Positions 30,101 to 38,619 of a stretch of 57,023 nucleotides of DNA are shown here, in pieces. The DNA comes from Corallochytrium limacisporum (Eukaryota > Opisthokonta). The position numbers and the translations under genes are program-made. Numbering within the stretch: position 1 is the stretch's first letter; each line of letters starts with the position of its first letter. Under the pieces are notes generated by a model. It was given only the letters and a program-made list of their open reading frames with translations. It made no database searches and had not been told where the DNA came from. The stretch is taken from contig PDIP01000031.1 of the NCBI GenBank assembly GCA_002811645.1, positions 143,497 through 200,519 of the forward strand, given 5' to 3'.

Positions 30101-32662
30101 ATTCCTGCTTCCAAACAGTCCTGCAATGAGCAAGAGAGCCCGCACCTTGTCTGCACTAAGATTCAAAAGCAAACCATCCGTCCTTACCCGCAACCGGAAT
30201 TGTGTAAATGTTAAATTTTCCGGTTCAATACATTTTGACAAGTACAGGGTCAAGGTCATTGGTTTGAACAAAGCCCATTTTGAGTGTACACTGTCCTGCA
30301 GAGTCTTTCTCCAGTCAAGCTTACCACCGACTAGCACTGCACTTACATCTGATATTGTCACCTCAAAGTGATCGTACATCTTTTGCTTCGCCCGTTCCCG
30401 AATGTCCTCCTCTGCGTCGACTTCAAAGACTGCTTCTTCATCGTTGAGGTCCATAAGGGTAGAACGTCCCTTCTGGGTCTCCTGCAGATGCGTAACAATT
30501 CTCAGGCGACCTGGGTCGAATGCAAGTGTCTTATTGTCCTGTTCGTGGTGAACATAGATCGTTGGTGCATGCATGTCCACATCCACATCAATCTGTTTGT
30601 GTTCTTGGATCAATGTCGACAAGCCGGCTGCCGTCTGATTGCGGAGCTCTGTCATTCTGATTGATGCCGCCCTCTGCAGGTTCTGGAGCTCTACATCCAC
30701 AGGTGTGCGGAAGAACGACCCAAGACCAGCCAACAGTGTCGGCTCCGCATTGACTTCACAGGGAAGCAACCGTAATTTCACAGCGTAGGCCGCAACTGAA
30801 TCCATTGGGCTCAGGGTGAACCCGGCTGAAAAAAATTGCTCAACCCTCTGCTCTGCGGAAGCCATACGCTGCTCCAAGATGTTCTTGCTCGCATGACCAA
30901 GAGTCATTTTTTGGATTCCAACCTTGACGCTGAAAGTTGATGAACCTGGCTGCTCCTGGAGAACGATCTTAGTCTCTTTTGCTGACATGGACAAGAGCTC
31001 GTATGCTTGTCCATCAGTATCGAATTGACTCAATTTCATGCGCACGTTAAATTCTTCTAGTTCTGCCACCAGTACTGCGCGCACATAGCCCTTGGGGAAA
31101 GCACTAGGAGTCGCCAGGAGCACATGGTCTTGTTCCAGTTGCTCATAGAGAGCATGCTTCTCTTCTTCCGACATTTGGTCAAATAGACCACCTTTGGATT
31201 CGAGGTCAGTGTCCGTATCTTTCTTAACGGGTGCAGAAGAACCACCGAAGCCTAGCCAGGATGCCCAACTGTTGTTTGCCTGGTCAGCAGCTTCCTTTTT
31301 CTTTGCGGCCTCAACCGGATCCCATCCTTCTTTCATAGCATGAAGCCGTGCCATATGCCGGAACAGAATGGTAGACTCCACTGAGATCTCTGCTTCGATT
31401 TCCCGCACTTCCTGAGTGTCCCGCAAGGTCAGTCCGTCGTTCATGAGGTGGCTCTTCCACAGGGTCACGTACCGCCTTCGATACTTGCAGGCCTCCAGGA
31501 TGAACTTTTGCACAGAATGGCTTGAGTCTTGTTGGAGATCATCGCAAATACAATCAAAAGCATACTGCCACTTAACCCGAGGCGGTGCTGTGCGGAGGTT
31601 GTCAGGTCTATGTTTGCGGTACTTGACCACTTGCTGCATCTGTCCGTAGCGACTGGCCAAATCCATGACACTTTGGTATTGGCTATCGAAGAGCTCCGTC
31701 GTCAGTTTGTTGAGCTTGATCTGGATTTGAACCCGTGCCATATCCTCCTTACGGCTCACCATGGCGTTCTTCTTGAACTTCAGCCTGGCATTGGTAGTAA
31801 ACGGCCGCAGAATGTACATGTGGCTCGTGTCATCCGGATTTCGTGATATCAAGTTCTTCATGCGCTGATTGATCACTGACCCGGCATTAGCCCCACGGAG
31901 ACCTACCAGGTGCTCTGCATCCGTGTCCATGTAGATACTTACGCCCTGGATATCAATCAGTTTGTGCACTATGGCCACATGACTGACCAGAGACGGCTGC
32001 CATTTCTCGTTGGCACTCTGGAAGTGTAATCCATGCAAAGTGACACCAAACGCATAGTCACATGTCTCCTTGGTGGCAACCTCATCGCCCACAGTGGTCA
32101 CAATCATGGAGTTGTCCCCGGTAAGACTCTGAGCGTTCTGCTGCGCCTCGTAGCGAATATGAACCTTGGAAATGTGCAGTTGGAGATTGTCAACAATAGT
32201 AGTTGTCAGACTTGCTGCCAAGCCAGTGGTTTTCTTCTGATCAGAACCTTCCTTCTGATCTTGCTCTTCCTTTTGAGCTTGTTCAAACTCTTTCCGCTTG
32301 CGCTCCAGTCGGTCCAGGATTGCCCTCTTGGCATTGATTTCATGCTGATGTCGAGTCTCTGCATCGTAAGGACCTTCACCTGGCACCGCAGGTTTAGCCA
32401 GTAGGAAGACGTCCTCGATGTCAGCAACGACTGGCTCTTGGAAAATATTTCTCCATGGGATCTTCAACACAATCTTGCCGATCCGTCCATAGTGCAAGTC
32501 GAACGGCAGATCAAGGCTTTCCAATACTGTGTTCTCGATCACAAGGTCTTTCAATTCGACATTTCCCGCCCAAAGAGCAACCTTCAGCTTGTCTCTGCTT
32601 AGGTTCTGTACATATTTCGACAGATATGTCGATAAGAGATCGTACACGATACCCTCAAACAT
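21155..32662 (-). CDS. VPS13: VPS13 bridge-type lipid-transfer protein
   Basis: One uninterrupted 3835-residue frame; yeast Vps13 has 3144. Vps13 forms a long hydrophobic groove that moves lipids between organelles at contact sites (mitochondria, vacuole, endosome, prospore membrane, autophagy). Seen: the chorein N terminus (1-110; MFEGIVYDLLSTYLSKYVQNL, WAGNVELKDLVIE, KIPW), repeated beta-rich groove segments, an acidic linker (about 2008-2048), an Arg/Ser repeat insertion (about 2505-2525) ahead of the SHR-BD/VAB adaptor-binding region (FVNQTGMALRVRQ near 2835), the ATG2-like C-terminal helices (about 3465-3720, with repeated KGIGRG / KPLTGL-type segments), and a PH-like end (about 3725-3815). 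The start is an ATG at the expected chorein N terminus. A GTAAGT just before the last 30 codons could be a cryptic 5' splice site, so the extreme C terminus is slightly uncertain. Confidence 0.98.
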   Translation of the reverse strand: MFEGIVYDLLSTYLSKYVQNLSRDKLKVALWAGNVELKDLVIENTVLESLDLPFDLHYGRIGKIVLKIPWRNIFQEPVVADIEDVFLLAKPAVPGEGPYDAETRHQHEINAKRAILDRLERKRKEFEQAQKEEQDQKEGSDQKKTTGLAASLTTTIVDNLQLHISKVHIRYEAQQNAQSLTGDNSMIVTTVGDEVATKETCDYAFGVTLHGLHFQSANEKWQPSLVSHVAIVHKLIDIQGVSIYMDTDAEHLVGLRGANAGSVINQRMKNLISRNPDDTSHMYILRPFTTNARLKFKKNAMVSRKEDMARVQIQIKLNKLTTELFDSQYQSVMDLASRYGQMQQVVKYRKHRPDNLRTAPPRVKWQYAFDCICDDLQQDSSHSVQKFILEACKYRRRYVTLWKSHLMNDGLTLRDTQEVREIEAEISVESTILFRHMARLHAMKEGWDPVEAAKKKEAADQANNSWASWLGFGGSSAPVKKDTDTDLESKGGLFDQMSEEEKHALYEQLEQDHVLLATPSAFPKGYVRAVLVAELEEFNVRMKLSQFDTDGQAYELLSMSAKETKIVLQEQPGSSTFSVKVGIQKMTLGHASKNILEQRMASAEQRVEQFFSAGFTLSPMDSVAAYAVKLRLLPCEVNAEPTLLAGLGSFFRTPVDVELQNLQRAASIRMTELRNQTAAGLSTLIQEHKQIDVDVDMHAPTIYVHHEQDNKTLAFDPGRLRIVTHLQETQKGRSTLMDLNDEEAVFEVDAEEDIRERAKQKMYDHFEVTISDVSAVLVGGKLDWRKTLQDSVHSKWALFKPMTLTLYLSKCIEPENLTFTQFRLRVRTDGLLLNLSADKVRALLLIAGLFGSRNEDGQETQEPPTPKALPAPEPQTLQLGRESVYYDADAGFDLSGPTRASRVNDAAFVEGMFEDLEKSTALRESESYDLFYDAQSQSAKNFRQAELELEIKEISLHLKTSSLDTHNLTELSLRNINLQVDHRSFTSKVVMRMRALTVVDASKQTGSPLRVFLQAGAELDSASVDEDDEFQDAVEDPMKLDTDMSGESLIDVVVDYTVADAPTDLLEAADHINLNVATSVGDINANVNPQFASDLLGWLNSLQLGSGSPKEGKPRTVQPGADRDTEESEEEHQSGMNMRLDAHLHSAAVNLMDPEAHEVAQVGIGALNLSAHMMKKSSAYTLDLGRIYMTARESASRGSVEHELVSAEDDQGEIIKLEYSVKDGSRPRVLIQTRKVHVVYNAPLFDRIIAYSEYSAETSSLVTAASASAAETARESYNQMKEESQVKRDPLPFVDVDIVAPLIILPGSLDERAIAIDLGRLSMDNGVGTPYDEVGGRSPREEDVKWDHLVTHIQDVRVLVVNYSPKNSEVETVASLLGQVESAEGNTGIRASSTKLGKVKPNTYSTTINFWRMQETYGLHRQLHSADPVTPENVSSRFATSQLRVQAPAMHLSLSTDTSKVFNSVIKKLHQADQQKQALSVASQEIRKTRESVRASKEASSTQGSSATAERSSTVKLGDSYSADIKLDGLVLVLILTEYAEVYVSALDVHVAGFYGPAVTAGEVAIGNIELYDTGRRQTYCTAAKQIQAAPSGAAGTTQEEECVVRAKMHLDEDEQIYDLDVAELKLAANPGIISQLGNFMIESKIYELDDEDLEPSEHSEATASTDVAPMTSDGVEGSDDDSEFSDAWELDSIQNGPENDQDPSAPLPPEKRIYYSLRVKGLELGLSSVTMDGEENRLVLAIDVDAFYRKMGTSEAIASIHFGRFVSFADEVSYENDISGVYTDHSEIEEKYVLLDATPLLGTLKVKGKDEDIEVNLGRIKGGIGHRLFTVLMTTYNSYLTVVNALTIKDREKQAQQPWRVFDEKPKNQLDLPVPWYMSGSDQNAARTLNLARIAQDNAGTLPDDDEVSEMRKTGSVTSLNPKKRREIVSETLHEHGGIRNTIKENRRRRKGEAEEKSVGVDPAGYHRPVDQKGKQKKQRRHNARRDRGAMISFGSKQFVDDETMDTGDEDEVPATTDGETDQGTNSEDEDSNVEEDVEEVDDEIKDVVEQKPGQHAVFTIDSANFVLFDDLVLDKPFPFFHMALSMTAEAHDWYTALKGKSRFELSASSFSFASSAWEPVIEPWVLLSFFSFKLPSEAGVTEELLNSKPGTAGGALRELHRVGSQASSVVGASIVTDREEGMTKKPSGGLRFSLTSRHRLEIIVTTSLIGLLTAINSLWQLPEANSHDQEDDTALTQTQGPLSKDLGRLTIREESNEEVELASRRQERKSDVMESERISLTRAGPGPNSGQIVDDDDLGSVSPFSVVNHTGRDVHICHGSEFHGNDAILLQYRQRYNLPHLKKHRKDKIGEEEDEEGPQYNLDEPEQITRRISFMVDGFSTIFPDIDVLTVGSRKYDITPSRHGRTMQIMVSVRIRRGFKIATISSPLTITNTTGRTIEVGYVIGEGANREVRPLHEMMHSTSIGVPLLVAYERPLVFRPVDDGGVDFSEEALRRRSSYREIHIRRAARSRSGSRSRSRSRGPPGNPNGLKEKDWLKAFRQGYNAPTWEHDGIWSWHFCEDEIKWPMIGTKKQLRYLLCPIDKVRSTPSGPDPVTGEMKGHLQSPVGIYVSYRKRKYLSAMAQVTASIGKKESDTTEIKTSGLINALSQEEEFSGPDWRIELHAPVTIRNQLPVPLRTDIVEALDKIAQGKVSYGSGIEKPKSHIDMTDDEFRDSGMDVNVKAMKYFKPAESQPVYNVVQGKEVDIVLAIDGLRAKNKGRSPLLAASPTSTSRAFRSSHLTQTLNFVDRHGHIMAVTIKRTLLSEQDYDDWEESIRMGKAPILSRMVVDVYVPYLFVNQTGMALRVRQADEHVFREGARPQGQDSRKHHPLMFNFYREKKREKLHKRSSDDDASGLVAVSGFDGKNLDFSHEAQISLTDSDWSPGFNLDARNTTGELIVKHPDKRREFEVTISIKPNPGFGLTTMIIVRPRFIFRNATRHDMRILTSAGQSTRNWDAFEEREAKKLAQERAGVNYIRDFARDGGDVKGVLYPSNRGSETPPKLSSKKSVGFFWPKKEMNPETRTLFLSVGVLDGSCSSPFSIDQPRNFSLRLYKSADRTDYLLCWIEIVVEEGSSIIVIHESSRLQPIRIENRCKNRSITVFQLDLRNDKRSHTRIPAGHTAAYALQFPKKFAQLGWYPAGGSESNIMTMQLEKVAKRQHNIPGLGRFAVLSFPDGLTNVVVFTDLSSVVKTVVQNVGSGSHRDELKDPDYIMEVNLAGMGVSLVHTGGSTTVPREVAYFSANVLTAAYTADAHGSQIVASLASIELDDQDFEAPITDMITPTAFRYQDPEAAEQEFQPAIQISLARSTGAGGVFSYYRHVSVLVQPIDIRLTDAFLINVLGALLVLSSAANTDLRAKYDRELFTLNATLANSGGPEDDIAQRTYFELIRLNPMRFNVSFQLVGGDSKGSRLQRFMDNVGDILVNLEDVEIDLNSLELHNLYVTQATLINHVNDHMYQQMVGQMYRILGCLNLLGSPVQWFHGVSDGVKDFFFEPIDGVLNGDANLIKHVGKGASALYRGMFGGTAASLGKISGTFGTGLATLAMDDEFKASRTKTMARKPQNTYEGMGRGGAAFAKGTFEGITGVFTKPIEGAASEGATGFIKGIGRGMAGLIAKPLTGLSDLTTATLQGIAASDKDNLRNRIRPPAFIEADGIVRLYDPYMSLGNYKLKTINNFKYLEHQLIGYVQAVDRQKKENRFCFFTDSAFIVFQTRMDSYAIANRHLLEFAMATEGVVVHYNHHSKRRRVLIPCDNRRTCEDIISLGQGIIEVSDSVFQQNHAVTGAGKGKEPAQQ

Positions 32663-33766
32663 GATTGGGGGGTTTCAAACAGATCTCTGTCAACAGTCTA
32701 TCCATCCATCAAATGTCTCATCATTACTTCAACATAGAGTGGCTCAAATATTCTATGTTTTCACATAATAAACCAAATTTCATTCACATTATCAATCCAT
32801 CCGTCAATGATCCCAAATACCCTCTATGAGTCGTCAGTTCTGGCGCCCACCACCTCCCCGGGGGAACGGGGAAGGGTGGGGAAGCCGGGGCCAAGAGAGC
32901 CGCCCAGTCAATCGGTGGACCGCCCGCTTCCGACCTCCCCCTTCCAACTCATTGACCTTCAGAGAACTCGATTGGAGACGGGACTCAACCCCTAATATTC
33001 CGCTATGTTCCAGGGGTCAGGGAGGGATTGCATGCAAATTGGGGGCGGCGTTTTCAGTCCTTCTCTGGAATAGAAGGCAAAATGTGTCCACGTTCTGCTG
33101 TTATCTTGATTCGCTGAGGATCTTTGCTTTGAATTCGGCCAGGCGTCTGATACCTAAGCAGAGAAATTTTACGTATGAGAGAGCACCGAACGGCGTGCAG
33201 TCTCGAAAGGGAACACCTGTGCCCCGGTGGATTTCACCACAATCGGGCTCTATTTCATTTTCACTTCACGCTTTGTCCCGATCCGTTGGCCCAGCGGTAT
33301 ATCGGGAGATGACTCCCGCTATCAACTGCTGAGAAACGTTGTAAAACAGCCAGTATAGAGTGGCACACTGGCTTGTATGCCCGAAGTACGACGCACACCC
33401 AGGGCGAAACAGGGAGGCTCCCAGCCGCTCCCGGCACCCTCCGTAGAACAAAGGAGAAAACACACCGCGGTGCTCCCAGTTCTGGGCTTTCCCTGGCCGT
33501 CCGGTCTCGCGCGCCCCCCGGTGCCGGGCCGATCCATTCTAACTTCCGCAGATTAGCATAGTGGTTTTCGTGTGCGGCCACGTTCCCAGTACAGGGAGGG
33601 GTGCCAGATCAGCGCAAAAAATATATATATAGCAAATGTATTCGTTGGAGAACCTGAGCCGTGCGGATCAATATTACACAGTGATTGTAAAAGTAGCGCC
33701 GCCCACCAACAGTGCGCACGGTATCTCGAATTTTCAACCTGAGATGGTATCACCTGGCGTGACCAT
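32663..33766. other. Spacer between VPS13 and UTP13 3' end
   Basis: No gene is supported. It holds the VPS13 promoter and the UTP13 3' region. Seen: CACCTCCCCGGGGGA (32851-32865), a TA-repeat patch near 33618-33632, and a GGGAGGGG box near 33593. Overlapping short frames around 33260-33580 on both strands have no motif. Confidence 0.5.
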
Positions 33767-36574
33767 TCACTGCTCTGTCTGGGCATCCAGCGCATGCCGG
33801 CCGTACACAAAGTCCAACAGTTTGGCTTCTTGTTGAAGCCCACCGATTCGATCAAAGTGACGACGGGAGTAGACCTCGAGGGCGTCAATGAGCGGACGCA
33901 AGCTTGGGGTTTCTGTGAGTTTGGTCGGCGGATATTTCTTGAGGAGCTCAGCAATTACCACCTGTGCAATGGCACTATTACGTGCGCTGGTGTTCCAGTC
34001 ACGGCAGTATTGGAAGAGCTTGCCCATTTGCTCGTCAGGCATCTCCTTGACGAAGTTTCTTGGTATGTCCGACAAGGCGACATCAGACACACACGTGCGC
34101 AGGATAGTCAACAACCGGAACGGCCGCTCCAGGGTTAGGGCCAGCAGGGCCGCCTCCAGGTACCTCTGCTCTGCAACCAAATTAGACAACTCCTGCTCCT
34201 TCTTAGTGGCCTCTGCCATCTCTTCCTGTTCCCGTGCCGCCCTTTCGGCAGTAGTGTCCTTCCACACACGCACCCTACCATCACTGCCTGCAGTAAGTGC
34301 CAAAGTCTTGGACATGGTCTTGCCGTTATTGTCCGTGTTGTGCACTTCAAGGACATCAAGGGACCAGATGCGGTCATCGTGGGCATCCGTGGAGAACGCA
34401 GTCTCTGCAGTCTTCAAAGTGAAGACCTTCATCAGTCCATCGCTTGCCACGGTGGCAAGTTGAAGACCACTGGAAATAAATTGGGCCTTGAGCACACTGT
34501 TATTGTGGCCCTCGATGGTGCGAAGGCATTCTCGCGTACCAACTGCCCACAAACGCACGGTGCGATCACCTGACGCAGTGGCGACAACCTGATCGCTTGG
34601 ACTGAAGGCTATGTCCCAGACACCGCGACGGTGGCCGCGAAGAGTGCCAAACAGAGTGAGATCGTTCGCATTCCAGAGCTTTGCCGTCTTGTCCTGGCTG
34701 GCGGTGGCAATCAATTTGTCATTGGGAGAGATGCTTATAGCATTGATGTCTTTTTCGTGAGCAATGACAGTCCGCAGAGCAGGGACGCTGGTCACTGTCG
34801 AGCTGGCCCACTGCAACCCCAGGTTCCAAATCTTCAGACTACGATCTTGACCACCTGTGGCCATGAATGACCCAGTCTTGGGTGCCACGGATACGGCGGC
34901 TACCGCTGCAGAATGGCCTTTGGCCACTCCGATGTGAGATATGAAAATATGTCCTCCAGCTGCCTGACCAGACTTGCGGTGCCTCTGCTTCTGTTTTATC
35001 TTTTCAGTCACGGCAAAATGGTAGACATTTACGAGGCAGTCCTTGCCTCCGCTGACTACCATTCCGGTCGGACGGTGCACATCAAGACAGAGAGGCATTT
35101 CTGTGTGACCGAAGAGAACCTCCGTGTGCAGATCATGCCGACCTATGACGTGCAATTCGTTCGTGTTGCTGGCCACCACAATATGGTCGCCGTTACGATC
35201 CAAGAAGCGGGCATCGACAACCTCGTCGAACTGACCCGTGACCTTCAGCGAGATCTCCAGGCTTTGAAGACTACGGGACACCAGGTTCTGAAACATGGAC
35301 ACCGTGATGAATTCATAGTCACTGAGGTCTTCAGATTCTTCCTCTCCGTTGTCCACAGCTCGGAGACAGTACGGGTAGCGACTGGGCAAGACAATACGTT
35401 CATAGCCAACAATCTCGTTGTCCGCCGTCCTTGCGGCGTCAACAAGAGGTTTCTCTGCAAGAACTGCCCGCCGACGACGGGCATCCCAGAGTTTCATCCG
35501 TCCTCTGTGCCCGACAGTCACAAAGAATAGATCACTGTTGACGTCGGTGGAAGCGTATGTCTTGTCTAGAACTTCAAGATCTCCACTAACCAAAGGCAAA
35601 GGACTGGTAGCTCCGTGGTTGTCCTTTTCTGTGTCACCCTCGTCCATGTCATCTTTCCCATTTGATGGATTTTCTTCCGCTATCAACCGGCTTTCTTCAT
35701 CAATGAGCGAATCCAACGTCCAGTACACGGGCAGGAAGAAAGCGTCCTCCAATGGTTCCAGTGCCGCAATGCTATCCTTGTGTCCATAGTCTGATTCCAG
35801 CTCCCAAAAGTGGACCAACTGATCGCGACCTGCGCTCAACAAGACTGCGCCATCTGAGGTGTAGCTTAGGGATGTGATAGTACTTACGTGCTGGTGGACG
35901 TGACGCAATGGTTTCGATGCTTCCAAATCAAAGACTGCCATCTGACCATCACCGTTGCCAGCAGCCAAGTGGAAAACCTCGGGTAGAGCGTGAAAGGTCA
36001 ACGCCGTCACAGGACTACCCTGTAGGTGCTTGAAATTGTGTGTTGCAAAGAACCCCTGCAGATCCCACACCCGAACCTCACCGTCTCCCGAACCCGTGGC
36101 CATGAGATGACATTTTGGATTCGCAACCATGGTCACTACTGGGGTCTGATGTGCCCGGAACGCCCTTGTCTCGTTTGCAGTGAGAACGCTATAGGTCACG
36201 ACTTCTATATCGTCGTCGGCAGGTACGTCTGTGACGGTGGGCTCTTCCACAATCTGCCAAACTCGCACTTGCAAGGACCGTGAGGCAGTAATCATGAATT
36301 CTGGAACTCTTTCGAAGGACGAAGAACTCACCGGTCCGAACAGTATTGATGTGAAAACCTCACCATCTCCCGGAATAGTACACACAACCTTGGCCACGTG
36401 TAAATCAAGAATCTTAATCGTGTCCTCGCAGTTCATCCCGAGATATCTTCCGGTTGCATCCAGGGTGATCGGTCCACCTGTATAATATGCTTCAAGTTGA
36501 TTCTCCAAAGAAAGGTCCGAAAGGAGCCGAAGCACCTCACCGGTGCCTGGTGCTCTCTGTGTCCCGGACACCAT
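33767..36574 (-). CDS. UTP13: U3 snoRNP (SSU processome) WD40 protein Utp13
   Basis: The product has 935 residues, with two tandem WD40 propellers and a helical Utp13 C-terminal domain (about 785-930), as in Utp13/TBL3 of the UtpB subcomplex that binds U3 snoRNA pre-ribosomes in the nucleolus. Seen: blades such as MATGSGDGEVRVWDLQGF, LLSAGRDQLVHFWEL, MATGGQDRSLKIWNL, IATASQDKTAKLWNANDL and VATASGDRTVRLWAVGT. The C-terminal part begins after a charged coiled coil (REQEEMAEATKKEQELSNL) and continues LVAEQRYLEAALLALTLERPFRLL, typical of Utp13. An acidic insert sits in the middle (DDMDEGDTEKD). The gene is divergent from MOD5, with 582 bp between ATGs. Confidence 0.95.
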   Translation of the reverse strand: MVSGTQRAPGTGEVLRLLSDLSLENQLEAYYTGGPITLDATGRYLGMNCEDTIKILDLHVAKVVCTIPGDGEVFTSILFGPVSSSSFERVPEFMITASRSLQVRVWQIVEEPTVTDVPADDDIEVVTYSVLTANETRAFRAHQTPVVTMVANPKCHLMATGSGDGEVRVWDLQGFFATHNFKHLQGSPVTALTFHALPEVFHLAAGNGDGQMAVFDLEASKPLRHVHQHVSTITSLSYTSDGAVLLSAGRDQLVHFWELESDYGHKDSIAALEPLEDAFFLPVYWTLDSLIDEESRLIAEENPSNGKDDMDEGDTEKDNHGATSPLPLVSGDLEVLDKTYASTDVNSDLFFVTVGHRGRMKLWDARRRRAVLAEKPLVDAARTADNEIVGYERIVLPSRYPYCLRAVDNGEEESEDLSDYEFITVSMFQNLVSRSLQSLEISLKVTGQFDEVVDARFLDRNGDHIVVASNTNELHVIGRHDLHTEVLFGHTEMPLCLDVHRPTGMVVSGGKDCLVNVYHFAVTEKIKQKQRHRKSGQAAGGHIFISHIGVAKGHSAAVAAVSVAPKTGSFMATGGQDRSLKIWNLGLQWASSTVTSVPALRTVIAHEKDINAISISPNDKLIATASQDKTAKLWNANDLTLFGTLRGHRRGVWDIAFSPSDQVVATASGDRTVRLWAVGTRECLRTIEGHNNSVLKAQFISSGLQLATVASDGLMKVFTLKTAETAFSTDAHDDRIWSLDVLEVHNTDNNGKTMSKTLALTAGSDGRVRVWKDTTAERAAREQEEMAEATKKEQELSNLVAEQRYLEAALLALTLERPFRLLTILRTCVSDVALSDIPRNFVKEMPDEQMGKLFQYCRDWNTSARNSAIAQVVIAELLKKYPPTKLTETPSLRPLIDALEVYSRRHFDRIGGLQQEAKLLDFVYGRHALDAQTEQ

Positions 36575-37156
36575 GGCGTAGGTCAGCTATTGAATTCTGG
36601 TCTATACAAACCTTGTTATTATGGCTTCACATCTCACAAAAGTTCGTTTCCAATATTTCTAGTTTACAAGTGCTGTATTTTACAGGATGCAACATCATAG
36701 TAGATTGCTGGCCGCTTTAAGTACCACGCATCGAGCAGAAGTTGTTTGCAGCGCTCGGTTGGTGGCTCACCGGTGACCCACCTGGTCCAAAAACCCGCCA
36801 CCTCCCCCCCTCCAGTGAAAATCCGCGTGGTTTCGTCTGGGGGCCCCTTGCTCACCGTGGCTGCCGCTTCGTGTGTGAGGAGAAGTGGCCTCCGGGGGGA
36901 GCTACGCAGCTCCAAGAAAGAGAACCCGTCGCGCCCCTTCCTTTTCGGCCGGGGAAGTCGGACGTGAGGATAACCCCTGGAAATCTCAGTTCCACTGTCG
37001 TTGAAATCACTTGGTAATTGATGGTCCAGGCCAGTTTCCTCTAGCGAACATGAGTCCACTACATATCTGACAGGGACACATGAATCACATAGAATGCTTC
37101 TTACCGCCATGACTCGGATGTAACGTCAACATGCAGTAGTAGACACTGGCAAGAGA
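36575..37156. other. Divergent promoter of UTP13 and MOD5
   Basis: This 582-bp spacer lies between two divergent ATGs. It contains CACCTCCCCCCCTCC near 36801-36815 and CCTCCGGGGGGAGC near 36890. No gene is supported; small frames over the C/G block read on both strands. Confidence 0.6.
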
Positions 37157-38560
37157 ATGGACGAAGAGACAATGCGCGGACCACTGCTGTTCATCTTTGG
37201 CGGGACCGGTGTTGGAAAGTCCAAGTTAGCGATCCGGTTGGCTCAGGCACTGGCCATGAAGGCAGAGGTGATCAATTGCGACAGTATGCAGGTCTATGAT
37301 GCGATGCGAATCACAACAAATCAGGCCACACAGGATGAAAAGGAGGCAGTGCCACATCACCTCCTCGGGTTTGTCAAACACGACAAAGAATACAGCGTTC
37401 TCGACTACCGCAAGGACGCAGATCGATCGGTAAGTGAAGTCCTGCTTCGAAAGAATCTACCAATTCTGTGCGGAGGTACTGGGTACTACGGCGATGCCGT
37501 GCTGTTCCACACTCTTATGAACGCAAATCAAAACCAAGAGGAAAGTTTTCGGGACCTTGAGGGAAAGTATCACTTAACTGGCAGAACTGTTGCTGATCTC
37601 TACAATGAGCTGAAAGAGGTTGATCCTGCAGCTGCAGACACAACGCATCCGAATGACGAACGAAAAATTAAGCTCGCCTTACTGTCCACACTACGCGGTG
37701 AAGGCACGAGCCACTCGGAGCGCCTGGCCGCGAAAGGCGTGGCCGGCAGAGGTGGCCTGCGATACGTGCCAGCGGCAATCCTTTGGCTTGAGTGCCAGGA
37801 CTCCGTCCTGCAGCGTCGCATAGAAATGCGGGCGGATGATATGATCACGAGAGGAATGCTGGACGAGATTAGGGAATTTCACAGGGACTTTGTTAAGGAC
37901 AAGAATGGGGACGATAACGTCGGTTTCATGCAGAACATCGGGTACAAGGAATACTTACCATACATTCAGGCCTATCCGGAACCGTGGAGTAAAGACGGAA
38001 CGTCCTCGTTGAGTGAGTCCAAGTATTACGAGGACGATACTAATATTACGCATACGGAGGCGAAGGAGCGCAAGAACCTGCTTTGGCAGTGCCGGGAACG
38101 GTACATCGTACGATCGCGGCAGTATTCAAAACGACAGTGGAAATATTTCAAGGGACAAACTATGCGCCGAGAGATCTTGGAGCAGCCGGGCTTGAACGTT
38201 TACGGCCTAGACGCCAACAAAAGCAGTGAGAAAGAATGGAGCAAGAATGTTCTGGAGCCATCTCTCGAAGTCGCTGCGGCACTCTTGCAGAATGTTACAC
38301 TCCCAGACCCACTGGATATCTCCACAGGACAGGAGTTTCGTGCGCTCTTTACCACAGCGATCGAAGGTCCTAATCGCCAGGAAATTGAGCATCTGTGCAA
38401 ACAAATCTTTGCATGTGATGTGTGCGACGGAAAACCATTCCAAGGTCTTGAACAATATGAGATTCACTTGCGGTCCAAGAAGCACCGTCATCAACTCAAA
38501 GCTTTACGCCAGCGCGATACAGAACAGACAGAGAGAATAAGCGACAATAACAACACATGA
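37157..38560 (+). CDS. MOD5: tRNA dimethylallyltransferase with C-terminal zinc finger
   Basis: The enzyme transfers dimethylallyl from DMAPP to A37 of tRNAs reading UNN codons (i6A). The product has 467 residues. Seen: P-loop GGTGVGKS at 15-22, the INCDSMQVYD segment with the catalytic Asp, the GGTGYY substrate-binding motif (GGTNYY in most members; Asn is Gly here), HPNDERKI, and QNIGYKEYLPY. The eukaryotic C-terminal finger is at 418-445: Cys420, Cys423, His437 and His443 (C-x2-C-x13-H-x5-H, matrin/U1 type), as in Mod5 and TRIT1. No clear mitochondrial presequence is present, though dual targeting by alternative starts is known in yeast. The gene converges with the OLA1-like gene, 59 bp between stops. 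Confidence 0.95.
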   Translation: MDEETMRGPLLFIFGGTGVGKSKLAIRLAQALAMKAEVINCDSMQVYDAMRITTNQATQDEKEAVPHHLLGFVKHDKEYSVLDYRKDADRSVSEVLLRKNLPILCGGTGYYGDAVLFHTLMNANQNQEESFRDLEGKYHLTGRTVADLYNELKEVDPAAADTTHPNDERKIKLALLSTLRGEGTSHSERLAAKGVAGRGGLRYVPAAILWLECQDSVLQRRIEMRADDMITRGMLDEIREFHRDFVKDKNGDDNVGFMQNIGYKEYLPYIQAYPEPWSKDGTSSLSESKYYEDDTNITHTEAKERKNLLWQCRERYIVRSRQYSKRQWKYFKGQTMRREILEQPGLNVYGLDANKSSEKEWSKNVLEPSLEVAAALLQNVTLPDPLDISTGQEFRALFTTAIEGPNRQEIEHLCKQIFACDVCDGKPFQGLEQYEIHLRSKKHRHQLKALRQRDTEQTERISDNNNT

Positions 38561-38619
38561 TTCGTAAAGAACAGTTAAAGAAAGACAGCACTATGATAAA
38601 TACGCCAAACTATCTTGCC

